Origin: Pseudooceanicola antarcticus
GTDB taxonomy: Bacteria > Pseudomonadota > Alphaproteobacteria > Rhodobacterales > Rhodobacteraceae
Assembly: GCF_900215355.1 (NCBI RefSeq)
Contig: NZ_OBEA01000001.1
Location: 744,001 to 808,000, forward strand
Length of the DNA: 64,000 nt
Direction of reading: 5' to 3'
Numbering within the stretch: the stretch's first letter is position 1; each line of letters starts with the position of its first letter. A program made the position numbers and the translations under genes. Of this stretch, positions 43,412 through 52,981 are shown piece by piece. Under the pieces are notes generated by a model. That model worked only from the letters and a program-made list of their open reading frames with translations, had not been told where the DNA came from and did no database searches.

Positions 43412-46362
43412 GCCCAGACGAAATCGGCTTCGTCCAGGCTGGCAAGACTGACCCCCTCCAGCAGGATGCTGTTGCCGTGGCCATCCTCTATCAGCACATC
43501 GCTGCCCTGCTGGCTGGCATGGCTGGTCATGAGGTCGGTGAAATCGCTGATCGGCGATGCATTGGCGAACTGGATCTGCTCCAGGTCGTTGGTCGCGTCG
43601 AAGTCGCGGATCGTGTCGTTGCCGAAGTGTCCCGAGAACAGGAAGGTGTCGGCGTTGAACCCTCCGTATAGCTCGTCGTCGCCGGAGCTGCTCAGGATGG
43701 TATCGAAGCCGGCGTTGGCAAAGACCGTGTCGTTCCCGGCCCCGTGGTTGACCAGGTCATTGCCGCTGCCGCCAAAGATCCTGTCGTCGCCGCTGCCGGA
43801 ATAGAGGATGTCATCCCCCGACCCGCCGAAGAGGCCATCGCCCGTGGTGCCGGCGTTGAGCGTGTCGTTCCCGGCCCCGCCGAACAGTCGGTCCAGGCCC
43901 TGCCCGCCTTCCAGCAGGTCATTGCCCGCATCGCCCAGCAGGTTGTCCGCCTGTAACCCGCCATAGAGCCTGTCGTCGCCCGACCCCCCTTCCAGCCGGT
44001 CAAAGCCGCCCTCACCAAAGAGAAGATCCGCCCCGGCGCCGCCGTAGGCCCGGTCCTCCTGCGTGCCGGCCAGCAGCGTATCGGCCCCCGCGCCGCCATA
44101 GAGGTAGTCGTTGCCGGCATTGCTGCGCAGCAGGTCATCGCCCCGGTCGCCAAGAAGGTGGTCCGTGCCCAGCTCTCCGATCAGCAGGTCGTCTCCGCTG
44201 CCGCCGTGGATCTCGTCTGCGGTCGAGCCGCCGTTCAGCGTGTCATGCCCGGCCTCGCCGTAGATCGTGTCGAAGCCGGCATCGGCGGTCAGCAGGTCAT
44301 CGCCCGCGCCGCCTCTGAGCTCGTCATCGCCGAAGCTGCCCGAGAGCGTATCCGCGCCTGCGCCGCCATGGAGGATGTCGTCACCGCTGCCGCCTGTCAG
44401 CTGGTCGTCTCCGCTGCCGCCGGTCAGCAGATCCGCGCCGCGGGCGCCAGACAGCGTATCCGCGCCCGCGCCGCCCTCAAGCGTGTCATCGCCTCGACCC
44501 GCGAGCATCCTGTTGTCGGCCGCATTGCCCGCCAGGCTGTCGTTGCCGTCGCCGGTGGCCAGATGCTCGACCCTACCGGCGAGCCCGGCCCAGAGGCTGC
44601 CCGCCACGCGCAGAGAACCCGCGCTGTCGCCCAGTGTGATCTGGGTGTCGCCGCTCACCGCCGCCGCGTTGATCCAGTCGCTGGCGCCGTCGGCCATCGA
44701 GATATCCCTGCGCCCGGCCTCTGCCGCAGCGAGGTCGAGGAAGTCGTCGGTGAAGGTATAGACATCGCCGTTGGCGGGCTGACGGCCCTCGAAGTCCAGG
44801 GTGATCCCGCGCAGGGTGCCGCTGTCGCCGCTCACGCTGTCCACCACCCGCACCGTCCAGGTGCCACCATCCGTCATGCCGCGCAGCGAGCTGATGCCGA
44901 AGGTCCAGTCCGCGTCATAGCTGCCGTAGCCCTCTTGCTGCTTCAGGATCAACTCATCGCCATCGGGGGTGATCAGCGACAGGTTCAGGTCGTTCTCCCA
45001 GGAATGCTGGTAGTCGACCGTGACATAGAGGTGGTCGATGAGCATCTGGTCATCGGGCAGGGTGATGCTGATTTCGGTGGTGGCGAGGTCCCGGATTTCG
45101 ACGCTCTGGGTATTGCTGGCGCTGCGGGTGATCAGCGTGTCGCGGGTCGCCGGAGAGATCTGCGTCCAGACCTCGGCCATGCGCACCGCGGCATGGGTGT
45201 CGGCCATGCCGTAGCCGTAGCTCGGGGAATAGGTCATCCCGCCACCGTTCCAGGTCTCTGCGCCATTGGCGCTCCAGGCCGCGCGCTCGTAGCCGCTGCC
45301 GGGCGACCCGAAGGCAGAGCCGGTCTGGCTGGCCGAGGCCGCCAGGATATTCTGCACATCGGTCCAGTGCAGGTCGGGATTGGCTTCTAGCATCAGGGCG
45401 ACCACGCCCGAGATCACCGGCGTCGCCGCCGAGGTGCCGCCGAAGCTGGTCGTATAATCGCCGCTGCTGTAGCCCGCGCTGCCCGTGCGGTCGGTGGTGA
45501 CCGAAGCGGCGGGGGCGGCGATCAGCACCGCATGGCCGAAGTTGGAATAGGAGGTGACATGGCCGGTGGAGCCGGTGGCGGCGACGGTGATGATCTCATG
45601 CAGGTTGTTCAGCCCGTCCGCATGGGCATTGCCCCAGACGCCAAGCGCCTCGGCCTCGCTGTCATTGGCGTAATTGCCCGCGGCCTTGGTCAGGATCGTG
45701 CCCAGCCCGCCGCGCCCCTCGCTGAGTGCCGTGCCGAGGGCCTCTCTTTCAAGGCCCGCCTGCTGGCCGGGCTCGCCGATATCCGTGTACTCGGAATAGC
45801 TGGGCAGTGACCCCCAGGAGTTGTTCACCACGTCGAAGCGGGCGGTCTCTTGCAGCACGGTCAGGTAATCGGAGTAGTTCAGCGAGAAGGCATCGTTCAG
45901 GTAGTCGACCCCGGTGATGCTGGCCCCATAAGCCACGCCGATCCCGCCGACGGCATTCTCGGAGGCGGCGATGATCCCGGCCACCGAGGTGCCATGCCCG
46001 TCGCTATCGGCATTGGGGGCGGCGTCGATCAGGCTCAGCTCGAGCGAGGCGTCGTAGTTGCCCGCCAGGTCGGGATGGGCGGCCTCGACCCCGTCGTCAT
46101 AGACGCCGACCGCCACGCCGCTGCCGGTATAGTCTTCCCAGACCCTGTCGATGTCGCCGATCAGCCCGAAGTGCCATTGCGAGCCGTAAAGCGGGTTGGC
46201 GCCTGCGGCGACCGGATGCGGCGCCACCGGCACGGCGCCGCCACCGCCCGTGCCGGGGCTGCTGTCCGGCCCGGTGCCGTTCAGCCCGATGTTGCGCGGG
46301 CCGGTATCGCGCGGCGCAAGCGGCGGTATCTGTTTCGGCTGGCTGACAGGCTGTTGGGGCAT
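43408..46362 (-). CDS. secreted subtilisin-like serine protease with RTX repeats
   Basis: A 984-residue S8 protease: Gly/Pro-rich start, catalytic Asp89 (VYDDGVE), His123 (DGHGTSVAG) and Ser311 (GGTSAATP), a proprotein convertase P-domain at about 415-530, then over a dozen GGxGxDxLx calcium-binding RTX repeats at about 605-885 and a C-terminal secretion domain ending VSLASLDEADFVWA. There is no N-terminal signal peptide, as expected for type I secretion; no ABC exporter is in the window. The ATG with GGAG seven bases ahead is chosen over a GTG five codons upstream. It likely acts outside the cell, calcium-dependent. It is divergent from a paralogous RTX gene. Confidence 0.93.
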   Translation of the reverse strand: MPQQPVSQPKQIPPLAPRDTGPRNIGLNGTGPDSSPGTGGGGAVPVAPHPVAAGANPLYGSQWHFGLIGDIDRVWEDYTGSGVAVGVYDDGVEAAHPDLAGNYDASLELSLIDAAPNADSDGHGTSVAGIIAASENAVGGIGVAYGASITGVDYLNDAFSLNYSDYLTVLQETARFDVVNNSWGSLPSYSEYTDIGEPGQQAGLEREALGTALSEGRGGLGTILTKAAGNYANDSEAEALGVWGNAHADGLNNLHEIITVAATGSTGHVTSYSNFGHAVLIAAPAASVTTDRTGSAGYSSGDYTTSFGGTSAATPVISGVVALMLEANPDLHWTDVQNILAASASQTGSAFGSPGSGYERAAWSANGAETWNGGGMTYSPSYGYGMADTHAAVRMAEVWTQISPATRDTLITRSASNTQSVEIRDLATTEISITLPDDQMLIDHLYVTVDYQHSWENDLNLSLITPDGDELILKQQEGYGSYDADWTFGISSLRGMTDGGTWTVRVVDSVSGDSGTLRGITLDFEGRQPANGDVYTFTDDFLDLAAAEAGRRDISMADGASDWINAAAVSGDTQITLGDSAGSLRVAGSLWAGLAGRVEHLATGDGNDSLAGNAADNRMLAGRGDDTLEGGAGADTLSGARGADLLTGGSGDDQLTGGSGDDILHGGAGADTLSGSFGDDELRGGAGDDLLTADAGFDTIYGEAGHDTLNGGSTADEIHGGSGDDLLIGELGTDHLLGDRGDDLLRSNAGNDYLYGGAGADTLLAGTQEDRAYGGAGADLLFGEGGFDRLEGGSGDDRLYGGLQADNLLGDAGNDLLEGGQGLDRLFGGAGNDTLNAGTTGDGLFGGSGDDILYSGSGDDRIFGGSGNDLVNHGAGNDTVFANAGFDTILSSSGDDELYGGFNADTFLFSGHFGNDTIRDFDATNDLEQIQFANASPISDFTDLMTSHASQQGSDVLIEDGHGNSILLEGVSLASLDEADFVWA

Positions 46363-46620
46363 CGTGGTCTCCGTCACGCTTCTGGGTGACCACGGGATAG
46401 GGGCAAAGCGGTAAACGGGCGGGTTAAGACCTGCCGCCGCAATCCCTCGCCCTTTAGATGCTTGGTTAACTTTCCGAGAACTTCTGAAGGCATTTGAGCC
46501 GAAACGCCGATAAGGGCCCAGTTTTCGCCATCAGTTCCGCCGGTCTGTCTCCGCATTCCGCGCGCAGGGTGCCCCCGAGTGGTTGCGCGGCCCTGTCGGG
46601 GGCACGCCGTGGGGTGCGGA

Positions 46621-49233
46621 ATGTCGGAATTAAGCTTCGAGAACAGTGGCCTGCTGCCCCTGGCGGGGAACGGGCGCAGCTGGGGGATCACCGACCTGAT
46701 GGTCAGCGAGACCGAGGGCGGGACCCATCTGTATTCGCTGACCCGTGCGGGCGGCGGGATCTCTGTCTACGCCCTGGGCGAGGGGGCCCCGCAACTGGTC
46801 GACAGCGAAGAACTGTCGGAAAATCTGCTGCAATTGACCGTGCCCGAGCTGGAGCTGATCGAGGTCGGCGGCAAGTCCCTGCTGGGGGTCGTCGGCCTGG
46901 ACAGCGCCCGGCTGGAGACCTGGCAGCAGCGCGATACCGGAGAGCTGAGCTGGGGCAATGACTTCGTCAGCGACGGGCTGGACCTGGGCCAGCTGACCGA
47001 GCTCGAGGTGCGCGCTGATGGGGATGGCGGCTCCTGGGGCTATGGCGCGCTGGCGGGGGGCGGGCTGGTGCGGCTCGACCTGTCGCTGGGCTCTGCCAGC
47101 GCCAGCGTGATCACCAGAAGCGGGGCGGGGGCCTCGCATGCGGAAAGCGATCTGCTGCTGACCCGCGCGGGCGGCCATGACTTCGTCGTCGCCACCTATG
47201 CCACCGGCGACATGATGAGCGTCTACCGCGTCGAAGCAGACGGAGACCTCAGCCGCACCGCCGATATCGGCGCCGAGAACGGCATCTGGATCGACGCGCC
47301 GACCGCCGTGGCCGATGTCACCAGCGGCGGGCAAAGCTACCTGGTGCTGGCCTCTGCCGGGTCGGATTCCCTGACCGTCATGCGGCTGGGGAGCGACGGC
47401 TCTCTCACCCCCACGGATCACGTGATCGACGACCTTTCGACCCGCTTCCAGAATGTCACCACGCTGGAAACCGTCGAGGTCGGCGGCCGTGCCTATGTCC
47501 TTGTGGGCGGCGCGGATGACGGGCTCAGTCTCTTCGAGCTGCTGCCGAACGGAGAGCTCTTCCACCATTGCACCCTGGCCGATCGCACCGACCTCAGCCT
47601 GTCCAATGTCTCTGCCATCGCCACGGCGGTCTCGGGCGATGTGCTGACGATCTATGCGGCGGGCGAGGGAGAGGCGGGCATCACCTCAACCCAGGTGGAT
47701 CTTGGCGGGCAGGGCGTGGCGCGGGGCGGCGGAGCCGGGGCGGACCAGCTTTCCGGCACCTCCCGCGATGACGCGCTGACCGGCGGTGGCGGCGATGACC
47801 AGCTCGATGGCGGCGGCGGGGACGATATCCTGGTCGACGGCAGCGGGGCCGACACGCTGACGGGCGGTGCGGGGGCCGATATCTTTGCCCTCTCCGCGGA
47901 TGGCGAGACCGATGTCATCGCCGACTTCGAGCTCGGCGTGGACCGGCTGGATCTCTCGCGCATCACCAATCAGACCGACCCCTCGCGCCTGCTTTTCGTC
48001 AGCCGCGAATGGGGCGGAGAGTTCCATATCGGCGACGAGGTGATCCAGATCCGCACTGCGGATGGCGCCCCGCTGGAGGCCTCGGACTTCGGTTCGGATC
48101 TGCTCTACATGCTCTCGCGCCTGTCTTTGGACAGCTACGTGGAAAGCGAGGTCGGTCGCTACATGCAGGGTAGCGAGCGCACCGACCGCATGTTGGGCAA
48201 TGACGCCGCCGATACGATCCGCGGCATGGGCGCCGCCGATGAGCTTTACGGCGGCGCCGGGGACGACCGCATCTATGGGGACCTGGGCAACGACCGCATC
48301 CATGCCGGCAATGGCAACGACCTTGTCGAGGGCGGCGACGGCATGGACGTGCTGACCGGAGACGCGGGCTTCGACACGCTGCACGGCGGCGCGGGCGGAG
48401 ATTTCATGAACGGTGGCGGCCAGGCCGACAGGCTTTACGGCGAGGCGGGCGACGACCGCATGCTGGGCGAGACCGGGCAGGACAACCTCTATGGCGGCAC
48501 CGGCACGGACCGGCTGATCGGCGGCGATCAGAATGACCGTCTCTATGGCGGCGAGGGGGAAGACCTGCTGCGCGGCGGCATCCACGAGGACCGCCTTCAT
48601 GGCGACGGCGGAGCGGATCTTCTTTTCGGTGACGGCGGCTTCGATTTCCTCTCGGGCGGCTCCGGCGAGGACAGCCTCTATGGCGGCAACCAGGCCGACA
48701 ATCTCTATGGCGGCAGCGGCAATGACCTGCTGTCCGGGGACCAGGGGTTCGACCGTCTCTTCACCGGAGAGGGCGATGACACCGCCCTTGGCGGCGCCGG
48801 CACCGATGCGCTTTTCGGAGAGGCGGGCAACGACCTGCTCCTTGGCGGTGCCGACCGGGACCGGATCTGGGCGGGCGGCGGCAATGACACGCTGCATGGC
48901 GGATCGGGGGATGACCAGCTGGCCGGCGGGGCCGGGTTCGACGTGATCGACAGCGGGGCCGGAGATGACCTGATCCGGGGCAACTTCAACGCGGATATCT
49001 TCGTCTTCGGCGATGGCCACGGAGACGACACCATAGGCGACTTCGACGCGAACAACGCCCTGGAAAAGATCGACCTTTCCGGTGTCTCGGCGATCCGTGA
49101 CTTCGCTGACCTGATGCAGAACCATGTCTTCGAGATCGGCGGCTCGGTGCTGATCGCCGGCGCGGATGGAGACCAGATCCTGCTGCAAGGTGTCTCGCTC
49201 GGCGAACTTGACGCCGGGGACTTCCTGTTCTGA
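46621..49233 (+). CDS. RTX calcium-binding exoprotein with beta-propeller-like N-terminus
   Basis: An 870-residue protein. The first 380 residues have repeated strand units (YLVLASAGSDSLTVMRLGSD, YVLVGGADDGLSLFELLPNG) that suggest a beta-propeller; then come two blocks of RTX nonapeptides (about 385-435 and 520-800) and a C-terminal domain ending VSLGELDAGDFLF. There is no signal peptide, so type I secretion is expected. No catalytic motif is seen; it could be an adhesin or matrix protein. Its RTX and C-terminal parts align closely with those of the divergent protease. The start is the only ATG that fits the domain boundary; its ribosome site is weak. Confidence 0.9.
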   Translation: MSELSFENSGLLPLAGNGRSWGITDLMVSETEGGTHLYSLTRAGGGISVYALGEGAPQLVDSEELSENLLQLTVPELELIEVGGKSLLGVVGLDSARLETWQQRDTGELSWGNDFVSDGLDLGQLTELEVRADGDGGSWGYGALAGGGLVRLDLSLGSASASVITRSGAGASHAESDLLLTRAGGHDFVVATYATGDMMSVYRVEADGDLSRTADIGAENGIWIDAPTAVADVTSGGQSYLVLASAGSDSLTVMRLGSDGSLTPTDHVIDDLSTRFQNVTTLETVEVGGRAYVLVGGADDGLSLFELLPNGELFHHCTLADRTDLSLSNVSAIATAVSGDVLTIYAAGEGEAGITSTQVDLGGQGVARGGGAGADQLSGTSRDDALTGGGGDDQLDGGGGDDILVDGSGADTLTGGAGADIFALSADGETDVIADFELGVDRLDLSRITNQTDPSRLLFVSREWGGEFHIGDEVIQIRTADGAPLEASDFGSDLLYMLSRLSLDSYVESEVGRYMQGSERTDRMLGNDAADTIRGMGAADELYGGAGDDRIYGDLGNDRIHAGNGNDLVEGGDGMDVLTGDAGFDTLHGGAGGDFMNGGGQADRLYGEAGDDRMLGETGQDNLYGGTGTDRLIGGDQNDRLYGGEGEDLLRGGIHEDRLHGDGGADLLFGDGGFDFLSGGSGEDSLYGGNQADNLYGGSGNDLLSGDQGFDRLFTGEGDDTALGGAGTDALFGEAGNDLLLGGADRDRIWAGGGNDTLHGGSGDDQLAGGAGFDVIDSGAGDDLIRGNFNADIFVFGDGHGDDTIGDFDANNALEKIDLSGVSAIRDFADLMQNHVFEIGGSVLIAGADGDQILLQGVSLGELDAGDFLF

Positions 49234-49312
49234 GCTGCTGCCCGGCGTGGTAAACCTTTGGTTCAACCTTCGGCCCTAGCCTGCCCCGGACAGCAGGCCA
49301 GGAGGGCAGCAG

Positions 49313-50188
49313 ATGACCGCGCAGAACGCGCCGACGGTGTTCGGGCACCTCTTTCTCAGCGCGGGGGCGATGAAGGCGGGCACGACCTGGCTCTACTCGG
49401 TGCTGGAACAACACCCCGAGCTGCATTTCACCCCCGAGAAGGAGCTGCATTACTTCTACCACCGCTACGTCGACGACCGGCAATTGTCCGACCCGGCGCG
49501 CCTGCGACTGGCGAAGGAGCGCTATCTTGAGCGGTTCGATCCCGAGCGCGCCAACCCGGACCGTGTCCGCGCCAACCTGCACTGGGTCGCCGCCTACCTG
49601 TCGCGGCCGGTCGACGACCTCTGGTATCGCGGCCTCTTCACCCGCCCCAGGGGGGAGCTCTACGCCTGCGATTTCTCCAACCTCTATGCGCATCTGCCGA
49701 AAGAGGCCTGGCCACGTATCCGCGCCGGCTGCAGTCGGCTGCGCGTCATCTACACCATGCGGCACCCGGTCAAACGCCTGTGGAGCCACGTGAAATTCCA
49801 CCTGCAGGTCACCGGCCAGCTGGAAAAGCTGGATCAATGGAGCCCGGAAGAGCTCAACCGTTTCATGCGGCGGGATTTTCTCTGGCCCAATGCCGAATAT
49901 GGCGCCGCCCTGCGTCGCATGCGGGCGGGGCTGCCCGAAGAGTGTTTCCTGCCGCTCTTCTACGAGGATATGCGGAGCGAGCCGCTCGCGGTTCTGCGCC
50001 GGATCGAAAGCTTCCTGGGGCTCGACCCGGCCAGCTACCCCGAGGCGCTGATCAACCGGCAGGTCAATGCCTCGGCCTCGATCCCGATGCCCGATTTCTT
50101 CCCGGCGCTGGTCGCAAAGGACGTGGCCCGGATCATTGCAGAGGTCCGTGCCGAGGGCCTCGAGGTGCCTGAAAGCTGGACCCGCTAG
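49313..50188 (+). CDS. sulfotransferase family protein
   Basis: A 291-residue PAPS-dependent sulfotransferase. The 5'-phosphosulfate loop is AGAMKAGTTWLY (about 17-28), the 3'-phosphate-binding region is IYTMRHPVKRLWSHVKFH, and a C-terminal FYEDMRSEPLAVLRRIESFLGL block completes the family pattern. It should transfer sulfate from PAPS to a hydroxyl or amine of a glycan or lipid. Lying beside four glycosyltransferase genes, it probably decorates a surface polysaccharide. AGGAGGG precedes the ATG. It is convergent with the first glycosyltransferase gene. Confidence 0.88.
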   Translation: MTAQNAPTVFGHLFLSAGAMKAGTTWLYSVLEQHPELHFTPEKELHYFYHRYVDDRQLSDPARLRLAKERYLERFDPERANPDRVRANLHWVAAYLSRPVDDLWYRGLFTRPRGELYACDFSNLYAHLPKEAWPRIRAGCSRLRVIYTMRHPVKRLWSHVKFHLQVTGQLEKLDQWSPEELNRFMRRDFLWPNAEYGAALRRMRAGLPEECFLPLFYEDMRSEPLAVLRRIESFLGLDPASYPEALINRQVNASASIPMPDFFPALVAKDVARIIAEVRAEGLEVPESWTR

Positions 50189-50251
50189 AGCGAGAAGTCC
50201 TGGCGGTGCCGGGGCGACGCCTGCGATCATTCTGCAGCCTGGCCCCGGGGG

Positions 50252-51508
50252 TCAGGCGCTCTTGCGCTTTGGGATAGGGTGTTTCCGCGACCAGGCACCC
50301 TGGGGTTCGATCAACCCCTGGGTCAGCCGGACGAACTCCGCCGCCTGATCTGCGAACCCCGCCACCGGGACGGGGGCGGGATGGGGATCGGGCCGGTCCA
50401 GCGCATGACGCAGCTCGGCTTGCAGCTCTGCTGCGCCGCCGCCGATGGTTAGCATACGGTCCCGGTCAGGGCCCTGATGTTCCACCGTGCCGCCACTGTC
50501 GGTCTGGATCACGCGGACCCCACGACAGAGCGCTTCGCGCACCGTAAGGCCGAAGGTCTCTTTCCACTGAGAGGGGAAGAGCAGCGTGTCGACGCGGGCC
50601 CAGAAGGCATCCATCGCATCCTGCTCGTAGCGGGGGACGACCTCCCACTGGCCGGGGAGCCGAGACAATTGCACCTTGTCCCACCAGCCGCCACCGGGGG
50701 CGCCATCCACCAGCAGGACGCGGAAATCGCCGCGTTCGAGTGTGAGGAAGGCATCGCGGATCAGCGGCCAGCCCTTCAATTGCGAAGGGCCGCCGCAGAA
50801 GGCGAAGACATGCGGCCCGCCTTTGCGCCGCCGTTCTGCCTGGGCCTCGGAGAAGCCGGGGCAGGGCAGGGTCACCCCATTCTGCCAAACCGCATCTCGC
50901 TTCCCCCTGAGCCCGGAGGATCTGGAAAGATTCCTTGCAAATTCAGAAGGGTAGGTGACCAGATCCGCCTGTTCCAGCGCCGCGGCAAGATGCCGGGAGC
51001 GCGTCTGCGCACGGCCATGATCCAGCACGCAGCCGCGGCAGTTCTCCACCCGGACCGGGGTCTGGGCGCAATACCGCCCTTCGGGGTCGATCATGAACTG
51101 CCGTTCGCAGAGCCACCAGAAGTCATGTGTCGAGACCACCACCGGCACGCCGGCCTCACGTGCGGCGCGGATCGGGCCCGCGCCCAGCTCTTGCAGGCAA
51201 TGCAGATGCACCAGGTCCGGGCAGAGGGATTGTATCAGCCGCGCCGCGATCTCGGTCACAACAGGGTTCGAGTACATCTCTGCATAGGCGCGTTCGGGCG
51301 GCAGGTTGATCAAATAGCTGGCGATCGCGCCGGTTTGCAGCTTGCGCAGCGCATAGGGGGGCAGATCGGCCCGGCTGACCGCCGAGAGCGCAGAGACCTG
51401 CCAGCCGTGGTCCCGATGCAGGGCGCGTGCCACCTCTTCGGCGACGATGGTCGCGCCGCCATAGGTGTAGGGCGCGAAAAAGACATTGCCGACAAGGATA
51501 TGAGGCAT
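50252..51508 (-). CDS. glycosyltransferase family 4 protein
   Basis: A 418-residue GT-B enzyme. The N-terminal acceptor half starts PHILVGNVFFAPYTYGGATI and includes VVSTHDFWWLCERQF with a cysteine-rich segment (CAQTPVRVENCRGC); the C-terminal nucleotide-sugar half has FAFCGGPSQLKGW and the E-x7-E motif WKETFGLTVREALCRG. It transfers a sugar from an NDP donor; donor and acceptor are unknown. It starts 2 bases after the stop of the upstream glycosyltransferase gene, so the two form an operon. Confidence 0.9.
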   Translation of the reverse strand: MPHILVGNVFFAPYTYGGATIVAEEVARALHRDHGWQVSALSAVSRADLPPYALRKLQTGAIASYLINLPPERAYAEMYSNPVVTEIAARLIQSLCPDLVHLHCLQELGAGPIRAAREAGVPVVVSTHDFWWLCERQFMIDPEGRYCAQTPVRVENCRGCVLDHGRAQTRSRHLAAALEQADLVTYPSEFARNLSRSSGLRGKRDAVWQNGVTLPCPGFSEAQAERRRKGGPHVFAFCGGPSQLKGWPLIRDAFLTLERGDFRVLLVDGAPGGGWWDKVQLSRLPGQWEVVPRYEQDAMDAFWARVDTLLFPSQWKETFGLTVREALCRGVRVIQTDSGGTVEHQGPDRDRMLTIGGGAAELQAELRHALDRPDPHPAPVPVAGFADQAAEFVRLTQGLIEPQGAWSRKHPIPKRKSA

Positions 51509-51510
51509 GT

Positions 51511-52815
51511 TCAGGCTGCCACCCAACGGACCAGCTCCGGATCTATCACGGGGTCGTCCAGACGTGCTGACCAACGCGTTTCGAGGGCTTTTCGGGCCTG
51601 TTGCCCAAGCTCTTGCGCAAGACCCTTCTCCGTCGCCAGGTCCTCCAATGCTGCGGCCCAATCGGCGCCGTCGCCAAGGACGCGTCCCGTCACGCCATCC
51701 TCGACCATCGCCTGCATGTCCGAAACCCGCCCCACGAGGCTGGGCACCCCGACCGAGGCGGCGTCGATGACCCGGACACCGCTCTTGCAGCGATTGAAGA
51801 GGTCATCAGTCAGGGGCATGATCGCCGCGTCACAGCGCGACAGATGCTCCAGGTAGGCGGCGTAGCCAGAGAATGGGTGGCATTCGATTTGGCCCCGCAA
51901 TGCCTGAGGCAAGTGGCTGCGGTCGAAGTGGCCGAGAACCACCAGCCGACGGTTCCTGTTCTGCGCGAGAAAACGCGCGATCTGTCCGGAAATCTCTGCG
52001 AAATCAACCTCATGCCCCTGTGAGCCGCTGGCGAAGCAGAGCCGGAACGCGTCAGTTTCCGACGTGCCCTGCTGCACCTTGGCGGAGAGGGAGCCGCGAT
52101 CCGCGAAGTTGCGGCGCAGGTAGACCGGGCGTGCGGTGAAGTCGCGCGCATGGTCCTGCAGCGCGGGGGTCGAGACGCTGACCGCATCGGCAAGGTTCAT
52201 GACCTCTGCGTAGAAGGGCGCATCCGCAAGGAAACCCTTCACCATCTCAGGCGGCAGCGCCGACATGTTCCGATAATCGGTATATGCGGGGATCGAGAAT
52301 AGCGGGTCGTCGATGTCATAAAGCACGGGCAACCGCAGCCGCCGCGCCTCGTAGAGATGGCGGGTGACCAGGGCCGAACTGCGCAGTCGGTAGAGCACCA
52401 GGTGACTGGAATCCTGAAGGATATCCATGGAACGTGGCAGATCTTCGTAGTGAGCGAATATGTATTCCACTCCGGCCTCGTGGAAGATTTCCGACAGTTG
52501 CTCTACCCGGTATTTCCGGCATTGGGGCAGGTTCAGATCGCCGATCAGCGCCACTTTTCTTCGTTGCCGCAGCATCGGTGGAGCGCTGATCCGGAAGCTG
52601 GATTTCTCGGCGCTTTCCAGCCAGAAGCCATGCACGTCCCAACCGCCCTGGAAGGTCAGGGTGCCGGTCACCTCGGGTGCGATCGAGGGCAATTGCCCGC
52701 TGCGCGCCATCCGCCACCAGCGCCGTGTGCGGGCCCAGGTCGCAGACCATCCCTCGTCCCGCAGGCACTGCAGGAAGCGCCGCGCAAGGCGCAGGGCATA
52801 GTCGATCCGTCTCAT
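51511..52815 (-). CDS. glycosyltransferase (GT4-like)
   Basis: A 434-residue protein whose C-terminal half has the GT-B layout (FRLCFASGSQGHEVDF, LVVLGHF, FNRCKSGVRVIDAASVGVPS), while the first 90 residues form an extra N-terminal part. The middle segment YDIDDPLFSIPAYTDYRNMS recurs in glycosyltransferases of polysaccharide clusters. No membrane segment is seen. It is first in a two-gene operon and is divergent from the GT2 gene. GC content is slightly lower than in the surrounding housekeeping genes, as often in surface polysaccharide loci. Confidence 0.8.
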   Translation of the reverse strand: MRRIDYALRLARRFLQCLRDEGWSATWARTRRWWRMARSGQLPSIAPEVTGTLTFQGGWDVHGFWLESAEKSSFRISAPPMLRQRRKVALIGDLNLPQCRKYRVEQLSEIFHEAGVEYIFAHYEDLPRSMDILQDSSHLVLYRLRSSALVTRHLYEARRLRLPVLYDIDDPLFSIPAYTDYRNMSALPPEMVKGFLADAPFYAEVMNLADAVSVSTPALQDHARDFTARPVYLRRNFADRGSLSAKVQQGTSETDAFRLCFASGSQGHEVDFAEISGQIARFLAQNRNRRLVVLGHFDRSHLPQALRGQIECHPFSGYAAYLEHLSRCDAAIMPLTDDLFNRCKSGVRVIDAASVGVPSLVGRVSDMQAMVEDGVTGRVLGDGADWAAALEDLATEKGLAQELGQQARKALETRWSARLDDPVIDPELVRWVAA

Positions 52816-52981
52816 CAGCGCCGTCCCTTCTGGTGTCTTTCCGAGTCATAGGGGCGGGGCGGTGAAGGAAGCGTGTACGGGCATGAATTTCTTTCGGAAG
52901 ACCGCATACCGCTTGTTAACCGCAGCGGGGGCAGGATCAGGAGGAATCGGGTCGCCAGGCCCGTGCGAGGAGGGAACGGCG

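Noticed and set aside
43640-44520. Tandem DNA repeats that look array-like
   Set aside because: They are the coding sequence of RTX nonapeptides, with variable codons and 27-base period, not a CRISPR or satellite.
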